Assembly (NCBI RefSeq): GCF_022818495.1
Contig: NZ_CP089291.1
Location: forward strand, 2,683,501 to 2,747,500
Reading direction: 5' to 3'
Length of the DNA stretch: 64,000 nucleotides
DNA from: Fodinisporobacter ferrooxydans
Lineage (GTDB): Bacteria > Bacillota > Bacilli > Tumebacillales > MYW30-H2
A program made the translations under genes and the position numbers. The notes under the pieces were generated by a model. The model was not told where the DNA came from. It saw nothing but the letters and a program-made list of their open reading frames with translations, and did not search any database. Below, one piece after another: positions 35,887 to 46,609 of this stretch. Positions within the stretch are counted from its first letter, which is position 1, and each line of letters opens with the position of its first letter.

Positions 35887-37209
35887 ATGGATTTATTTTC
35901 AATACAGGATGATCAGAAGCGAAAACCTCTGGCTGAACGAATGCGTCCACGCAATCTTGACGAAATCGTCGGACAAAAGGAATTGGTCGGGGAAGGGAAG
36001 CTGTTGCGAAAAGCGATTGAAACAGATCAAATTTCTTCTTTGATTTTGTATGGCCCTCCGGGAACGGGCAAGACCACTTTGGCGAAAGTGATCGCCAATC
36101 ATACGGCTGCCCGTTTTGAAACAGTAAATGCCGTTGCGGCAGGTGTCTCTGACATTCGCAAGCTGGTTGAGGAAGCAAAACATGCGCGCGATTTTTACCA
36201 AGTGAAAACGATCGTTTTTATTGACGAGATTCACCGATTTAACAAATCCCAACAGGATGCTTTGCTCCCGCATGTGGAAGAAGGGCTTTTGACATTGATT
36301 GGCGCTACGACAGAAAATCCTTTTTTCGAGGTCAATGCCGCACTTTTATCCCGTTCCTTGATTTTTCAGGTGCAATCGCTGTCTCATGAAGATTTGCGGC
36401 GATTGGCGCAACAGGCACTGGCAGATGAAGAACGGGGCCTCGGACGTTATCCTGTCGATGTTCAGGAAGAGGCGCTGCAGCATTTGATCGACTATGCAGA
36501 CGGCGATGCGAGGAAATTGTTAAATGCCTTGGAACTTGCCGTGATCTCGACGCCGAAACATGCTGCCGGCAGGATTGTCATTGATCTGTCCATTGCAGAG
36601 GAAAGCATTCAAAGGAGAACGATCCGTTACGACAAATCCGGTGATCAACACTATGACACGATTAGCGCATTTATCAAATCGATTCGCGGTTCGGATCCGG
36701 ATGCAGCCTTGTATTGGCTGGCGCGCATGTTGGAAGCGGGAGAAGATCCCAAATTTATCTGCCGCCGGATGATCATCCAGGCTTCCGAAGATATCGGAAA
36801 TGCAGACCCGCGGGCGCTCCAAGTGGCCATTGCCGCATTTCAAGCGTATGAGATACTTGGTTTGCCGGAAGGGAGGATTCCAATGGCGCAAGCAGTTGCG
36901 TATCTGGCAACGGCCCCGAAATCGAATGCCAGCTATATGGCGATCAATCGGGCCCAGCAGGCAGTAAAGGAACAGAAAGAAATCATTCAGGTACCGATCC
37001 ATTTACGGGATGCCCACTATAAAGGCGCGAAACGGCTGGGGCACGGAGAAGGATATCGATATCCGCATCATTTTCCGGGAAATTATGTGCCGCAGTTGTA
37101 TGTGCCTGAAAGTTTACTGGAATACTTTCCATTGTATGAACCGACAGAAAACGGCTATGAACGTGTCATATCGGAGCGTTTGCGTCTTTGGCACAACCAA
37201 AATGAATAG
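35887..37209 (+). CDS. rarA: replication-associated recombination protein RarA (MgsA)
   Basis: 440 residues, AAA+ ATPase acting at stalled replication forks. Walker [14 protein letters not shown], Walker [20 protein letters not shown], sensor 1 GATTENPF, then the C-terminal tetramer domain with [19 protein letters not shown]. Start at ATG 35887 with AAGGGTG 6 bases upstream. Its neighbour cymR-iscS follows on the same strand, the usual Bacillales order. Confidence 0.95.
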   Translation: MDLFSIQDDQKRKPLAERMRPRNLDEIVGQKELVGEGKLLRKAIETDQISSLILYGPPGTGKTTLAKVIANHTAARFETVNAVAAGVSDIRKLVEEAKHARDFYQVKTIVFIDEIHRFNKSQQDALLPHVEEGLLTLIGATTENPFFEVNAALLSRSLIFQVQSLSHEDLRRLAQQALADEERGLGRYPVDVQEEALQHLIDYADGDARKLLNALELAVISTPKHAAGRIVIDLSIAEESIQRRTIRYDKSGDQHYDTISAFIKSIRGSDPDAALYWLARMLEAGEDPKFICRRMIIQASEDIGNADPRALQVAIAAFQAYEILGLPEGRIPMAQAVAYLATAPKSNASYMAINRAQQAVKEQKEIIQVPIHLRDAHYKGAKRLGHGEGYRYPHHFPGNYVPQLYVPESLLEYFPLYEPTENGYERVISERLRLWHNQNE

Positions 37210-37254
37210 TCAAACAATAGATGGTCGAAAAACCTTTAGAAAGCAGGTGTTTGT

Positions 37255-37662
37255 ATGAAATTTTCTACACGGGGACGGTATGGGGTTGTATTAATGGTAG
37301 ACTTGGCGATGTCCAATGGAGATGCACCGATATCATTAAAATCCATTGCAGAACGTCAAAATCTCTCTGAACATTATTTGGAACAATTGGTGGCTCCTCT
37401 TCGAAATTCAGGACTTGTACGCAGTATTCGCGGAGCATATGGCGGCTATACACTGGCAAAGCAGGCTTCCGAAATAACAGTAGGCGATGTGATTCGCATT
37501 TTGGAAGGTCCGATCACAGTTGTCGATGAGCCGGATGAATTGTTGGATGATCTGTGGGAAAAAGTTCGTATACAGATTAACAAAGTATTAGATGAGACGA
37601 CAATTGAACAACTGGCGGAGAAAAAGAGAGAAAACGATCAGAATTTGATGTTTTATATTTGA
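37255..37662 (+). CDS. cymR: Rrf2 family transcriptional regulator, CymR-like
   Basis: 135 residues, winged helix-turn-helix: KFSTRGRYGVVLMVDLA, LKSIAERQNLSEHYLEQLVAPLR and the wing GLVRSIRGAYGGYTLA. It has no Cys cluster, so it is of the cysteine-sensing CymR type rather than the Fe-S IscR type. CymR represses cysteine and sulfur uptake genes together with CysK. AAAGCAGG lies 8 bases before the ATG. Its stop is 10 bases before the cysteine desulfurase start, a widespread pair. Confidence 0.9.
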   Translation: MKFSTRGRYGVVLMVDLAMSNGDAPISLKSIAERQNLSEHYLEQLVAPLRNSGLVRSIRGAYGGYTLAKQASEITVGDVIRILEGPITVVDEPDELLDDLWEKVRIQINKVLDETTIEQLAEKKRENDQNLMFYI

Positions 37663-37672
37663 GGTGTGTGAT

Positions 37673-38815
37673 ATGAAAGAAGTATATCTCGACCATGCTG
37701 CCACAACTTTCATACGACCGGAAGTTGCGGCAGCCATGGAGCCTTTTTTACGGCAGTTTTTTGGCAATCCGTCCAGCACCCATCGTTTCGGACGAGTGGT
37801 TCGCGGCGCTGTGGAGAAGGCGCGTGAGCAAGTGGCTGCATTGCTGCATGCCAATTCAAAGGAAATTGTATTTACAAGCGGCGGTACAGAGGCAGACAAT
37901 GCAGCCATTCTGTCTGCAGCGGGAACGGATCCAGGAAAAAAACATATCGTAACAACAGCAATGGAACATCATGCAGTATTGCATACTTGCGAATGTTTAG
38001 AGAAATTAGGAGTTGAAGTTACATATCTTCGCCCGGATGCGAACGGGATGATTCAGGTCAGACAAGTCCTTGATGCGATACGACCAGACACTTGCCTGAT
38101 TTCCATCATGTATGTGAACAACGAAACTGGCGCGATTCAACCGATTCAAGAAATGGTACAAGCAGTTCGGGAACGTTCCGATGTATCTCCCCTGATTCAT
38201 ACAGATGCCGTACAAGCTGCGGGGATCATCGATTGTGATGTTCAAGAGTTGGGCGTGGACTACTTATCTCTTTCCGCTCACAAGTTTGGCGGTGCAAAAG
38301 GAGCGGGCGCTCTATTTATCCGTCAGGGCGCTCCTTTCCAATCCTTTGTACATGGCGGCGCCCAGGAACGCGGACGGCGCGCGGGCACGGAACATGTGGC
38401 AGGAATTGTCGGCATGGGCATTGCCGCTGAGAAAGCAGTTGAAGAACGTGTGGCTGGATATTTGCATCTGCACGGCCTGAAACAATCGATGTTGCAGCGT
38501 TTGCATGAAGGTATTGAAGATCTTCAGATCAATTCGCCTGAACATAGTGTCCCTTCCATTTTAAATCTGGCGATTCCAGGCGTATCAGCAGAAGCTTTGT
38601 TGATTCGGCTGGACATGTTTGGCATTGCGGCATCGAGCGGGTCTGCTTGTACATCCGGTTCCCTGCAGCCGTCTCATGTCTTGACATCGATGGGATTGCC
38701 TTTAGACAGAGTCAAATCGTCCATACGTTTTAGTTTTTCGAAAGCGACGACAATGGATGAAGTGCTCTATGCTGCTGAAAAAATGATTCAGTCGGCAAGT
38801 CAGCAGCGACAATGA
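37673..38815 (+). CDS. iscS: cysteine desulfurase (IscS/NifS family)
   Basis: 380 residues, PLP enzyme that takes sulfur from cysteine for Fe-S clusters and thiolated tRNA. Start motif VYLDHAATT, FTSGGTEADNAAI, PLP lysine in SLSAHKFGGAKG, and the mobile-loop active Cys in SSGSACTSG. In many Firmicutes the next gene is mnmA (tRNA 2-thiouridylase); it is not present here. Whether this copy also yields selenium for SelD is an open possibility given the selenium genes in the window. Confidence 0.94.
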   Translation: MKEVYLDHAATTFIRPEVAAAMEPFLRQFFGNPSSTHRFGRVVRGAVEKAREQVAALLHANSKEIVFTSGGTEADNAAILSAAGTDPGKKHIVTTAMEHHAVLHTCECLEKLGVEVTYLRPDANGMIQVRQVLDAIRPDTCLISIMYVNNETGAIQPIQEMVQAVRERSDVSPLIHTDAVQAAGIIDCDVQELGVDYLSLSAHKFGGAKGAGALFIRQGAPFQSFVHGGAQERGRRAGTEHVAGIVGMGIAAEKAVEERVAGYLHLHGLKQSMLQRLHEGIEDLQINSPEHSVPSILNLAIPGVSAEALLIRLDMFGIAASSGSACTSGSLQPSHVLTSMGLPLDRVKSSIRFSFSKATTMDEVLYAAEKMIQSASQQRQ

Positions 38816-38944
38816 TCAAGAGGATGATAGACATTTGCATTGCTCCTGTCTACATCTGCAATACAATGGAATGGATAGGTTTAGGAAATGGCGAATCGGT
38901 GAATACTACCAGTCAGGTATAACAAATAGAAAGGCTGGTTTTTT

Positions 38945-39112
38945 ATGACAAGATGTCCAAATTGCAATTGTCGGGATATTGGTAAAATTGGCAGCAATCA
39001 ATACTACTGTTGGGGATGCTTTTTGGAGTTCAATGTTTCAGGTGATGAAGTGAAAATTTTTCAGGTGGAAGAAGATGGGACATTAATCGCATTTGCGGAA
39101 GATGCGATGTGA
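38945..39112 (+). CDS. 55-residue zinc-ribbon protein
   Basis: Short gene with GAAAGG 9 bases before the ATG. CPNC at residues 4-7 and CWGC at 22-25 form a zinc ribbon (TRCPNCNCRDIGKIGSNQY), followed by about 25 residues predicted as strand (EVKIFQVEEDGTLIAF). Small proteins of this form are often encoded near alaS in Bacillales, but I cannot name the family. Possible regulator or RNA-binding factor. Confidence 0.75.
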   Translation: MTRCPNCNCRDIGKIGSNQYYCWGCFLEFNVSGDEVKIFQVEEDGTLIAFAEDAM

Positions 39113-39261
39113 AAATCGGCCGTCTGCCGATCTGTGACCGCCAAAGCATGAAACGGACGTGTCTGTATACAAAGAAAAGATGTGCAAAGGACAGGAAGGA
39201 AAGCATGTTCGAGGCAACTGTCTGCGTATACTGATACTGTACGGGCATAGGGAGGGGCGTT

Positions 39262-40332
39262 ATGGATCGCTTTCTGAACACAAACAGACTTTTGCGTTAT
39301 GCATTGCTTATTTTGGTTATTTTAGGTTGTTTGTATTTAATTGGACAAATGCGCTCGTTTTTTGCGGATATTTGGATGGTATTGAAAGCGATATTGGCGC
39401 CTTTGCTCATATCGATTATTTTCGCTTATGTGTTGAAGCCGATTGTCGAACTTTTGGTACGGCGCAATGTGCCGCGCAGTGTTGCCATCATCATGATTTA
39501 TGTCTTCTTTTTATTGATTGTGGCGATTGTTCTCATCAACATTATCCCCATGTTTATCGCACAGGCAAAAGACTTGATGCAGTCACTGCCTTCGATCATT
39601 GCCCAATTCGATCATTGGCTGGATCAACTGACAGAGCGGACAAAATACTTGCCGGATTCTGTCCGGCAAGGGATTGAAAAAAACCTCAATGCTGCAGAAC
39701 AGTCGACTACTTCGGCCATTTCAAAATTGCTTGGCTATATCGGCAGTACATTGGGGCAATTGTTAAGCGCATTGGCAATCCCATTTCTCGTATACTATCT
39801 GCTAAAAGATATGAAGATGATTGAACGTATGCTGATTCATTGTTTTCCCAAGCGCAGCCGTACGGAAGTTGTCGCATGCCTGCAAGGAATTGATGAAGCG
39901 TTGGGGAGTTATGTGCGGGGACAGTTTTTTGTCATGTTTCTTGTCGGCACTCTTACATTCATTGGTCTTTTGATCGTACATATGCCATTTGCGTTTTTAT
40001 TGAGTTTTATTGTATCGATTACCAATATTATCCCATATGTAGGGCCGCTGATCGGCATGGCTCCGGGGCTCATTCTGGCGATTACCATTTCACCGGCGAT
40101 GGCGTTCAAAGTATTGATTGTAAATTTGATTGTACAGCAATTGGAAGGGAATGTAATCTCGCCGATGATTGTCGGGCGATCTTTGCATATCCATCCGATG
40201 GTGATCATGCTCGCATTGTTATTGGCGGGAGAGATTGCGGGTGTGGCCGGCCTGGTATTTGCAGTTCCGATCGTGGCTGTACTGAAAGTGATCATCGAAC
40301 ATATCCGAATGTATTACCATGCGAAATCATAA
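39262..40332 (+). CDS. AI-2E family transporter
   Basis: 356 residues with about eight hydrophobic segments in the family pattern: two near the N-terminus, two flanking a long polar loop (about 100-170), and four at the C-terminal half with the conserved GLLIVHMPFAFLLSFIVSITNIIPYVGPLIGMAPG and the NVISPMIVGRSLHIHPM motif. Relatives export autoinducer-2 (TqsA), or act as Na+/Li+/H+ antiporters, so the substrate is open. ATAGGGAGGGGCGTT precedes the ATG. Upstream of alaS, a common place for this family. Confidence 0.9.
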   Translation: MDRFLNTNRLLRYALLILVILGCLYLIGQMRSFFADIWMVLKAILAPLLISIIFAYVLKPIVELLVRRNVPRSVAIIMIYVFFLLIVAIVLINIIPMFIAQAKDLMQSLPSIIAQFDHWLDQLTERTKYLPDSVRQGIEKNLNAAEQSTTSAISKLLGYIGSTLGQLLSALAIPFLVYYLLKDMKMIERMLIHCFPKRSRTEVVACLQGIDEALGSYVRGQFFVMFLVGTLTFIGLLIVHMPFAFLLSFIVSITNIIPYVGPLIGMAPGLILAITISPAMAFKVLIVNLIVQQLEGNVISPMIVGRSLHIHPMVIMLALLLAGEIAGVAGLVFAVPIVAVLKVIIEHIRMYYHAKS

Positions 40333-40385
40333 AAAACGAAAATTATACATCATAAGTCATATAAGTCACAACGGAAGAAACCTGT

Positions 40386-40415
40386 TTGACAGATTTCAGC
40401 AGGATTCCTTATAAT
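40386..40415 (+). promoter_or_regulatory. sigma-A promoter of alaS
   Basis: TTGACA (40386-40391), 18-base spacer, TATAAT (40410-40415): both consensus hexamers, upstream of the alanine T-box. Confidence 0.88.
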
Positions 40416-40499
40416 AGGAATGTTTTAAATACATGAATTTGTTGAACACATGAATTTTCAAACACATGAATCGCAAGGATCGATACAAGAGCTTTTTAC

Positions 40500-40755
40500 A
40501 TACTCATAATTGATTTTGTGGAATGCAAAGATCAGTACGATGTACCACACGGCCAGAGAGGGTGTTTCACGGCTGAAAAAACACCTGCGTGGTAGGCATT
40601 GGAAGCTACTTTGTGCAAAGAAATTCCACCGGCAGCGACCGATACTCGTATGGAAAGCGACTACAGCCAGACGATGCAGCGGGCTTTGTCTGTAGTAAAC
40701 AGGGTGGTACCACGTGAGTTTGCCTCTCGTCCCTGATGGGATGAGGGGTTATTTT
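40500..40755 (+). promoter_or_regulatory. T-box leader of alaS, alanine specifier GCT
   Basis: Stem I with AGTAC turn and CCAGAGAGGGTG bulge, specifier GCT (40605-40607) in GGAA-GCT-A, T-box AGGGTGGTACCACG (about 40702-40715) and a terminator with the CCCTGATGGGATGAGGGG region and a T-rich tail. Specifier agrees with the downstream gene. Confidence 0.93.
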
Positions 40756-40788
40756 TATTTTTTGAGCATAACAGTAGGAGGATTTTCG

Positions 40789-43407
40789 ATGAAGTCAAGT
40801 GAAGTTCGCCGTAAATTTTTAGAGTTTTTCGGATCAAAGGGACATGACATTTTGCCCAGCGCGAGCCTCGTTCCACATGATGATCCGTCATTATTGTGGA
40901 TCAATGCAGGAATGGCGCCGTTAAAAAAATATTTTGACGGCCGGGAAATACCAAAAAATCCGCGGATGACCAATTCACAAAAATGTATCCGCACAAATGA
41001 CATTGAAAATGTAGGGAAAACTGCACGCCATCAGACATTTTTTGAAATGCTCGGCAATTTCTCCATTGGCGATTATTTCAAAAAAGAGGCAATCGAGTGG
41101 GCATGGGAATTTTTAACCAAAGAAATTGGATTTGATCCGGAACGATTGTCTGTGACCATTCACCACGAGGATGAAGAAGCGTTTGAAATTTGGCATACAA
41201 GTGTAGGGATTCCGGAAGAGCGGATTGTCCGATTGGATGACGAAAACTTTTGGGACATCGGCGAAGGTCCATGCGGTCCTTGTTCCGAGATTTATTATGA
41301 TCGGCAATTGACCGGGTGCACCAGCCCTGATTGTAAAGCCGGCGCCTGTGAGTGTGACCGCTATCTGGAAATATGGAATCTGGTTTTTTCCCAGTACAAT
41401 CATAATCCGGACGGCAGCTACACACCTTTGCCGAAGAAAAATATCGACACAGGCATGGGGTTGGAGCGGATGTGTTCGCTCTTGCAGGATGTGGAAACAA
41501 ACTTTGACACCGATCTGTTCCGTCCGATCATCGACCGTACCTGCGGACTTGCCAATGTCACATATCCGGCGGATACGGATACGAATGTCGCATTAAAAGT
41601 CATTGCGGACCATGTCAGGACAGTCGCTTTTTCCATCGGTGACGGCGTCCTCCCTTCCAACGAAGGCCGTGGGTATGTGATTCGCCGTTTATTGCGCCGC
41701 GCTGTTCGCTATGGAAAAGTATTAGGAATTGAAAAGCCGTTTCTTTATGAATTGGTATCGATTGTCGGACAGATTATGGGCGAATTTTATCCGGCGGTTG
41801 TGGAAAAAGCAGGTTTTATCGTTCGAGTGATCCGCTCCGAAGAAGAGCGCTTCCACGAAACGTTATCTGCCGGAGAAAATCGGCTGTCTGACTTGATTGC
41901 GTCACGAAAAGCGGTTGGCGAGCAGACAATCTCCGGTCATGACGCGTTTATGCTGTATGATACATACGGATTTCCGATTGATTTGACGGAAGATATTGCG
42001 GCAGAACAGGGAATGACGGTAGATCGCGGCGCATTTGAACAAGCCCTCGATGAGCAGAGGGTACGCGCACGGGCGGCGCGGCAGGAAATCGACAGCATGC
42101 AAAGCGTTCGCACGGCGGTCAGTCAACTGACGGTAGAGAGCCGATTTGTCGGATATCAGGAATATGTAACGATGGCAAGCGTTGCTGCACTTGTAAAAGA
42201 TGGGGAGTTTGTCGAACGTGTCCACGAAGGCGATGTGTGTGACGTGGTTTTGGATCGTACGCCGTTTTATGCAGAAAGCGGCGGACAAGTCAGCGATCGC
42301 GGGATGATCACATGCGGGCAGACGCAATTGCAGGTGACAGCAGTCTATAAAGCGCCGCTCGGGCAACATGTGATGAGCTGTGAAGTTGTCAAAGGCGAGC
42401 TTTCCGTTGGCGATCTGGCGGAAGCGGCGATCGATGTCGCGTACCGGAAGGATATTGTCAAGAACCATACAGGCACGCACCTTTTGCACAAAGCGTTGCG
42501 TGAAGTGCTTGGCGAACATGTGGCGCAAGCAGGTTCATTAGTGGAAGATGAGCGTTTGCGCTTTGACTTCTCGCACTTTGGAGCGGTGACAAAAGAAGAA
42601 TTGCAAGACATTGAGCAGCGTGTCAATCATCAAATTTGGCTGGATGAGGCAGTCGACGTTCGGGAAATGCCGATTGATGAAGCAAAAGCTTTGGGTGCGA
42701 TGGCACTGTTTGGGGAAAAATACGGGGAAGTCGTCCGGGTGGTCAAAGCCGGCGACTATAGCACAGAATTATGCGGCGGCTGTCACGTGGCACGTACAGG
42801 AGAAATCGGCATTTTCAAAATTGTTTCAGAAGCGGGAATTGGTGCGGGTGTTCGACGGATTGAAGCAGTAACCGGCCGCTTTGCGTATCAGTATGGAAAT
42901 GATCGGGAGAAACTCTTGGAACAGGCGGCGAAACTCTTGAAGACGAACGGTTCCGAAGTACCGCAGCGGATTGAAGGTCTGTTGGGCGCGCTGAAAGATC
43001 TGAATCGGGAAATCGAGTCATTAAAAGGGAAAGTAAGCGCCATTGAAGCAGAGTCTCTGGAAAAACAGGCGGTTCTCGTCGATGATGTGCAGGTGCTTGC
43101 AGCAGCTGTCAAAGGCATGGATATGGATGCATTACGCGCAACCGTTGACGGCTTAAAGGCGAAATTGTCGAATTCGGTGATCGTTCTTGGTTCCACGGCG
43201 GAAGGAAAAGTGAATTTTGTGGCATCCGTGTCAAAAGATTTGCATAGTCGGGGATTGCATGCGGGCAAAATCATTAAAGAAGTAGCATCAATTGCCGGCG
43301 GCAGCGGCGGCGGACGTCCGGACATGGCCCAAGCAGGAGGAAAATCTCCGGAAAAACTGCAGGAAGCGATTGGAAATGTAATGGAAATCGTTAAAAATTT
43401 CTTGTAA
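40789..43407 (+). CDS. alaS: alanyl-tRNA synthetase
   Basis: 872 residues, full-length. Catalytic domain (1-about 240) with [14 protein letters not shown] and [25 protein letters not shown]; tRNA-recognition domain to about 460; editing domain with zinc ligands HTGTH and CGGCH (about 565-670), which clears Ser- and Gly-tRNA(Ala); C-terminal C-Ala domain ending [18 protein letters not shown] with GTAGGAGG 7 bases upstream. It heads the conserved run alaS-ireB-ruvX-DUF1292. Confidence 0.97.
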   Translation: MKSSEVRRKFLEFFGSKGHDILPSASLVPHDDPSLLWINAGMAPLKKYFDGREIPKNPRMTNSQKCIRTNDIENVGKTARHQTFFEMLGNFSIGDYFKKEAIEWAWEFLTKEIGFDPERLSVTIHHEDEEAFEIWHTSVGIPEERIVRLDDENFWDIGEGPCGPCSEIYYDRQLTGCTSPDCKAGACECDRYLEIWNLVFSQYNHNPDGSYTPLPKKNIDTGMGLERMCSLLQDVETNFDTDLFRPIIDRTCGLANVTYPADTDTNVALKVIADHVRTVAFSIGDGVLPSNEGRGYVIRRLLRRAVRYGKVLGIEKPFLYELVSIVGQIMGEFYPAVVEKAGFIVRVIRSEEERFHETLSAGENRLSDLIASRKAVGEQTISGHDAFMLYDTYGFPIDLTEDIAAEQGMTVDRGAFEQALDEQRVRARAARQEIDSMQSVRTAVSQLTVESRFVGYQEYVTMASVAALVKDGEFVERVHEGDVCDVVLDRTPFYAESGGQVSDRGMITCGQTQLQVTAVYKAPLGQHVMSCEVVKGELSVGDLAEAAIDVAYRKDIVKNHTGTHLLHKALREVLGEHVAQAGSLVEDERLRFDFSHFGAVTKEELQDIEQRVNHQIWLDEAVDVREMPIDEAKALGAMALFGEKYGEVVRVVKAGDYSTELCGGCHVARTGEIGIFKIVSEAGIGAGVRRIEAVTGRFAYQYGNDREKLLEQAAKLLKTNGSEVPQRIEGLLGALKDLNREIESLKGKVSAIEAESLEKQAVLVDDVQVLAAAVKGMDMDALRATVDGLKAKLSNSVIVLGSTAEGKVNFVASVSKDLHSRGLHAGKIIKEVASIAGGSGGGRPDMAQAGGKSPEKLQEAIGNVMEIVKNFL

Positions 43408-43463
43408 ACTTTACATATTGGAAGGAGTTCCCCCATATATCGAGAATACAAGTATAATACGCG

Positions 43464-43493
43464 GATTCAGAACACTTAGATTCAGAACACTTA
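43464..43493 (+). repeat. 15-bp tandem duplication
   Basis: Two exact adjacent copies of GATTCAGAACACTTA between alaS and ireB; an isolated TATAAT (43453-43458) lies just before them. Confidence 0.8.
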
Positions 43494-43510
43494 AAAGAGG
43501 TGTTGCTCAG

Positions 43511-43771
43511 ATGAATCAACATCTTGACAAAACAATGAAATTTAACGTGCGCACAGAGGAAGTGAATTTGGCCCAGGAAGCCATTTTGACAGCGTACCAT
43601 GCACTGAAAGAAAAAGGTTACAATCCCATCGATCAGATTGTCGGATATTTAATTTCCGGGGATCCGGCCTATATCACCAGCCACAACGATGCCCGCAATG
43701 CGATGCGCCGGGTGGAGCGGGACGACTTGATCGAGGAATTGGTACGCGCCTATTTGGCCTCTCGGGTATAA
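43511..43771 (+). CDS. ireB: IreB family regulatory protein (UPF0297)
   Basis: 86 residues: [32 protein letters not shown] and [18 protein letters not shown], the family's conserved blocks. In Enterococcus IreB is phosphorylated by the kinase IreK and adjusts cephalosporin resistance; in Bacillales (YrzL) the function is less clear. Start at ATG 43511 with AAAAGAGG upstream. Three bases separate it from ruvX. Confidence 0.92.
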   Translation: MNQHLDKTMKFNVRTEEVNLAQEAILTAYHALKEKGYNPIDQIVGYLISGDPAYITSHNDARNAMRRVERDDLIEELVRAYLASRV

Positions 43772-43774
43772 ACG

Positions 43775-44203
43775 ATGCGAATTTTGGGAATTGATTACGG
43801 AGATGCGCGCATTGGACTCGCAATCAGCGATGAGCTTGGCTGGACTGCACAAGGTTTGGAAGTCATTCAACGCCGACATTTGTCGGATGACATGGGCAGG
43901 ATTGCTGCAGTTATCAATCAATACAATGTTGAAAAAATCGTTCTTGGATTTCCGAAAAATATGAACGGGACAATTGGACCACGGGGAGAAATCACACAAG
44001 AGTTTGCTTCCATGTTGGAAAGGGAATTTCGTGTTCCTGTCATACTTTGGGATGAACGATTGTCAACGGTTGCCGCGGAGCGAGTCCTTCTGCAAGCGGA
44101 TATGAGCCGAAAGAAACGCAAAGGCGTAATTGATAAAGTTGCCGCACAGATGATTTTGCAGACATACTTGGATTCACATACCGGGCATAAACCGCTTTTG
44201 TAG
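43775..44203 (+). CDS. ruvX: Holliday junction resolvase-like protein RuvX (YqgF)
   Basis: 142 residues, RNase H fold: [33 protein letters not shown], and [14 protein letters not shown]. Family members process the 5' end of pre-16S rRNA and have been linked to recombination. The ATG follows the ireB stop by 3 bases, with a weak ribosome site, so it likely depends on coupling. Confidence 0.92.
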   Translation: MRILGIDYGDARIGLAISDELGWTAQGLEVIQRRHLSDDMGRIAAVINQYNVEKIVLGFPKNMNGTIGPRGEITQEFASMLEREFRVPVILWDERLSTVAAERVLLQADMSRKKRKGVIDKVAAQMILQTYLDSHTGHKPLL

Positions 44204-44337
44204 CCTGTATATAGTATGTAAGGAATGCATATGTGGGATCTGCCGAGTGGAAAATGTTCGTTACGCAAGAGCATGGAACAAAAGCAGCACGTAGAACTGC
44301 GCAAGATCAATCATGCAAGGGAAAAGGAGTGTGCAGA

Positions 44338-44610
44338 ATGAGCGAACTGGAAAATGATTTGGTCGTGTTGACGGATGAAGACGGCGGTGAACACGAGTTT
44401 CGGGTATTGGAAATTATTGAAGTGGAAGGAAATAACTACGCGATTTTGCAACCGGCTGCGACAGAGGACGATGAAGCGATTATTCTTCGCATCGAAGAAG
44501 ATGAAGATGGCAATGAAGTTCTTGTAGACATTGACGACGACGATGAGTGGGAAAAAGTTGCCGAAACATACGATACATTGTTATTTGACGAATTGGACGA
44601 AGACAAGTAA
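44338..44610 (+). CDS. DUF1292 family protein (YrzB)
   Basis: 90 residues, very acidic: LVVLTDEDGGEHEFRVLEIIEVEGNNYAIL, then EEDEDGNEVLVDIDDDDEWEKV. Function unknown; a constant neighbour of ireB and ruvX. Ribosome site AAAAGGAG 9 bases before the ATG. Confidence 0.9.
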   Translation: MSELENDLVVLTDEDGGEHEFRVLEIIEVEGNNYAILQPAATEDDEAIILRIEEDEDGNEVLVDIDDDDEWEKVAETYDTLLFDELDEDK

Positions 44611-44651
44611 TTGTCATCATTCCGATGCAAAACAAATGATGGAATGGAGAA

Positions 44652-44680
44652 GACCGGTCTCAGGATAGGCCGGTTTTTTT
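44652..44680 (+). terminator. terminator of the alaS-DUF1292 run
   Basis: Arms ACCGGTC and GGCCGGT and seven T, 40 bases after the DUF1292 stop. Confidence 0.8.
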
Positions 44681-44765
44681 CTTTTTTCAGTTGTACAGAT
44701 GCCAAGAAGTTGTACCAGATGCCAAGCACAAGTATAATAGACACGTTATGACAGGAGATGATAAC

Positions 44766-45845
44766 GTGTCGAAACACCCAACTTATACTTCTTCATTGAG
44801 GAAAAAAACAAAATTCCTGCTGGGCATCTGCCTTTTGCTTATTATTGGGATTGCATTTTGGTTATACTGGATGATGCAGCCGGTCCAGGGTCAGACGGAA
44901 CGGTCGATTGACATACCAAGTGGTGCAAGCAGTCAGCAAATTGGCAATATATTGTATACAAATAGACTCATCCACAGCCCAATCGCATTTCGCATCTATT
45001 TGACGTTTTTAGGCGATGAGGGAAAATTGCAAGCGGGACATTATCATTTGAAACAAGGCCAAACTCTTGGGCAAATGATCCATACGATGGTTAGCGGCGA
45101 TAAATCGGCCGGAACGATACGATTCACGGTTCCCGAAGGCTATACAATCGATCAGATTGCCGACTTGTTGCAAAAAGACGGAATCGTATCGGCCCAAGCA
45201 TTTCTGAATGAAGCGGATCATGGCACATTTACAGAGCCGTTTGTCAAGGAGATCCCGGCCAATTCTGCATATCATCATAGACTTGAAGGATATTTGTTCC
45301 CTGATACATATGAAATCTTCAAAGGATCAACGGCACATGAAATTATTGATAAAATGTTGCAACGCATGCAGCAGGAATTTACGAGCCGGATGATTGCAGA
45401 TGTGAAAAACAGTGGGTATACTGTGCACCAAGTGCTGACGATCGCATCCATGGTGGAGCGGGAGGCCAAGGTCGACAAGGAGCGTCCGATCATTGCCGGC
45501 GTCATGTATAACCGGCTGCATCAAAAGCCGCCAATGCCTTTGCAAATTGACGCGACAATCGAGTACGTATTGAACAATAAATTCCCATTGACCGGTCGGG
45601 ACTTGGAAGTCGACAGTCCCTATAATACGTATTTGCATACCGGCCTGCCGCCTGGGCCGATCGCTTCGCCCGGCATCAAATCGATTATGGCCGCCATTCA
45701 TCCGGACCACAATGATTATTTATACTATGTCACGCGGAATGACGGTTCAGGAACCCATTACTTTTCAAAAACGTATGCCGAACAATTGCAAAACGAACAG
45801 AAAAGTGAGAGGAACGCTGCACAGGCGCCATCTGCAGCACATTGA
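44766..45845 (+). CDS. mltG: endolytic peptidoglycan transglycosylase MltG (YceG-like)
   Basis: 359 residues from GTG 44766, favoured because AGGAG lies 9 bases upstream; an ATG six codons earlier overlaps that site. One membrane anchor (about 20-40, LLGICLLLIIGIAFWLYWM), a LysM-like region, then the YceG domain with the catalytic Glu in SMVEREAKVDKERPIIAGV, plus LQIDATIEYVL and SPYNTYLHTGLPPGPIASPG. It cuts nascent glycan strands in the periplasm-equivalent space and may set strand length. Start of the next gene overlaps the stop. Confidence 0.92.
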   Translation: MSKHPTYTSSLRKKTKFLLGICLLLIIGIAFWLYWMMQPVQGQTERSIDIPSGASSQQIGNILYTNRLIHSPIAFRIYLTFLGDEGKLQAGHYHLKQGQTLGQMIHTMVSGDKSAGTIRFTVPEGYTIDQIADLLQKDGIVSAQAFLNEADHGTFTEPFVKEIPANSAYHHRLEGYLFPDTYEIFKGSTAHEIIDKMLQRMQQEFTSRMIADVKNSGYTVHQVLTIASMVEREAKVDKERPIIAGVMYNRLHQKPPMPLQIDATIEYVLNNKFPLTGRDLEVDSPYNTYLHTGLPPGPIASPGIKSIMAAIHPDHNDYLYYVTRNDGSGTHYFSKTYAEQLQNEQKSERNAAQAPSAAH

Positions 45846-46588
45846 GTATAGGAGTTGTAGGAAAGTTGCAGCAGAATCAAATAGTACATGCACAGCTATT
45901 GGATGAACGGCTGACCGGCTATTTGCGGGAACTTGTTCCGGCAAGATCGGAATTGTTAGAGCAAATGGAAGGTATGGCAAAAAAGGAGTTCATTCCGATT
46001 TTGGATTTGGAAGCAACGACTTTTTTACGTCTTTTATTGCGATTGGGGAATCCGAAACGAATTTTGGAAATTGGCACAGCCATTGGATATTCTGCCGTTT
46101 TTATGGCACAGAATGCGCCGGATGCCAGAATTTTGACGATGGAACGGGATGAAATGCGAGTGCGAACGGCGCGTTCGTGGATTCGCAAAGCCGACTTGGA
46201 AACGCGCATTTCCATTTGGGAAGGAGATGCATTTGAACTTCTGAAACAATTGAAAGAAACTGCAAATGAATGGCAGGGACAGGCGTTTGACCTTATTTTC
46301 CTGGATGCGGCAAAAGGACAGTATGCAAAATTTTTGGAAGAGGTCTTGCCGCTATTGGCGAAAGGCGGCATTTTGCTGTCTGACAATGTTTTGTTTCAAG
46401 GCTATGTCATGCAGGAAGGGCAAGTGAAACATAAACTGCGGACGATGGTCAATCGTTTGCGAGAGTACAATTGGCTCCTGGCACATCATTCGGAACTGGA
46501 TACCACATTTTTGCCATTGGGAGATGGCATGGCTGTGAGTATGAGGAAAAATAAATGTCTTTACGGAAATATCAGTCACACGTTATGA
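45842..46588 (+). CDS. O-methyltransferase (YrrM family)
   Basis: 248 residues if the TTG at 45842 that overlaps the mltG stop is used; a TTG at 45866 is a reasonable alternative (GGAG 11 bases upstream). SAM-binding motif RILEIGTAIGYSAVFMA, acidic loop EGDAFELL, and FDLIFLDAAKGQY, all class I COMT-like. In B. subtilis YrrM methylates the 5-hydroxyuridine of tRNA (TrmR); that role fits this position next to mltG. Confidence 0.87.
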   Translation: MSIGVVGKLQQNQIVHAQLLDERLTGYLRELVPARSELLEQMEGMAKKEFIPILDLEATTFLRLLLRLGNPKRILEIGTAIGYSAVFMAQNAPDARILTMERDEMRVRTARSWIRKADLETRISIWEGDAFELLKQLKETANEWQGQAFDLIFLDAAKGQYAKFLEEVLPLLAKGGILLSDNVLFQGYVMQEGQVKHKLRTMVNRLREYNWLLAHHSELDTTFLPLGDGMAVSMRKNKCLYGNISHTL

Positions 46589-46609
46589 TGGAGTTGAGGG
46601 GAGGTTTGC

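Noticed and set aside
44273-44341. 22-codon frame ending in an ATGA overlap with the DUF1292 start
   Set aside because: No convincing ribosome site; the DUF1292 gene has its own strong site inside it, so this looks like chance.
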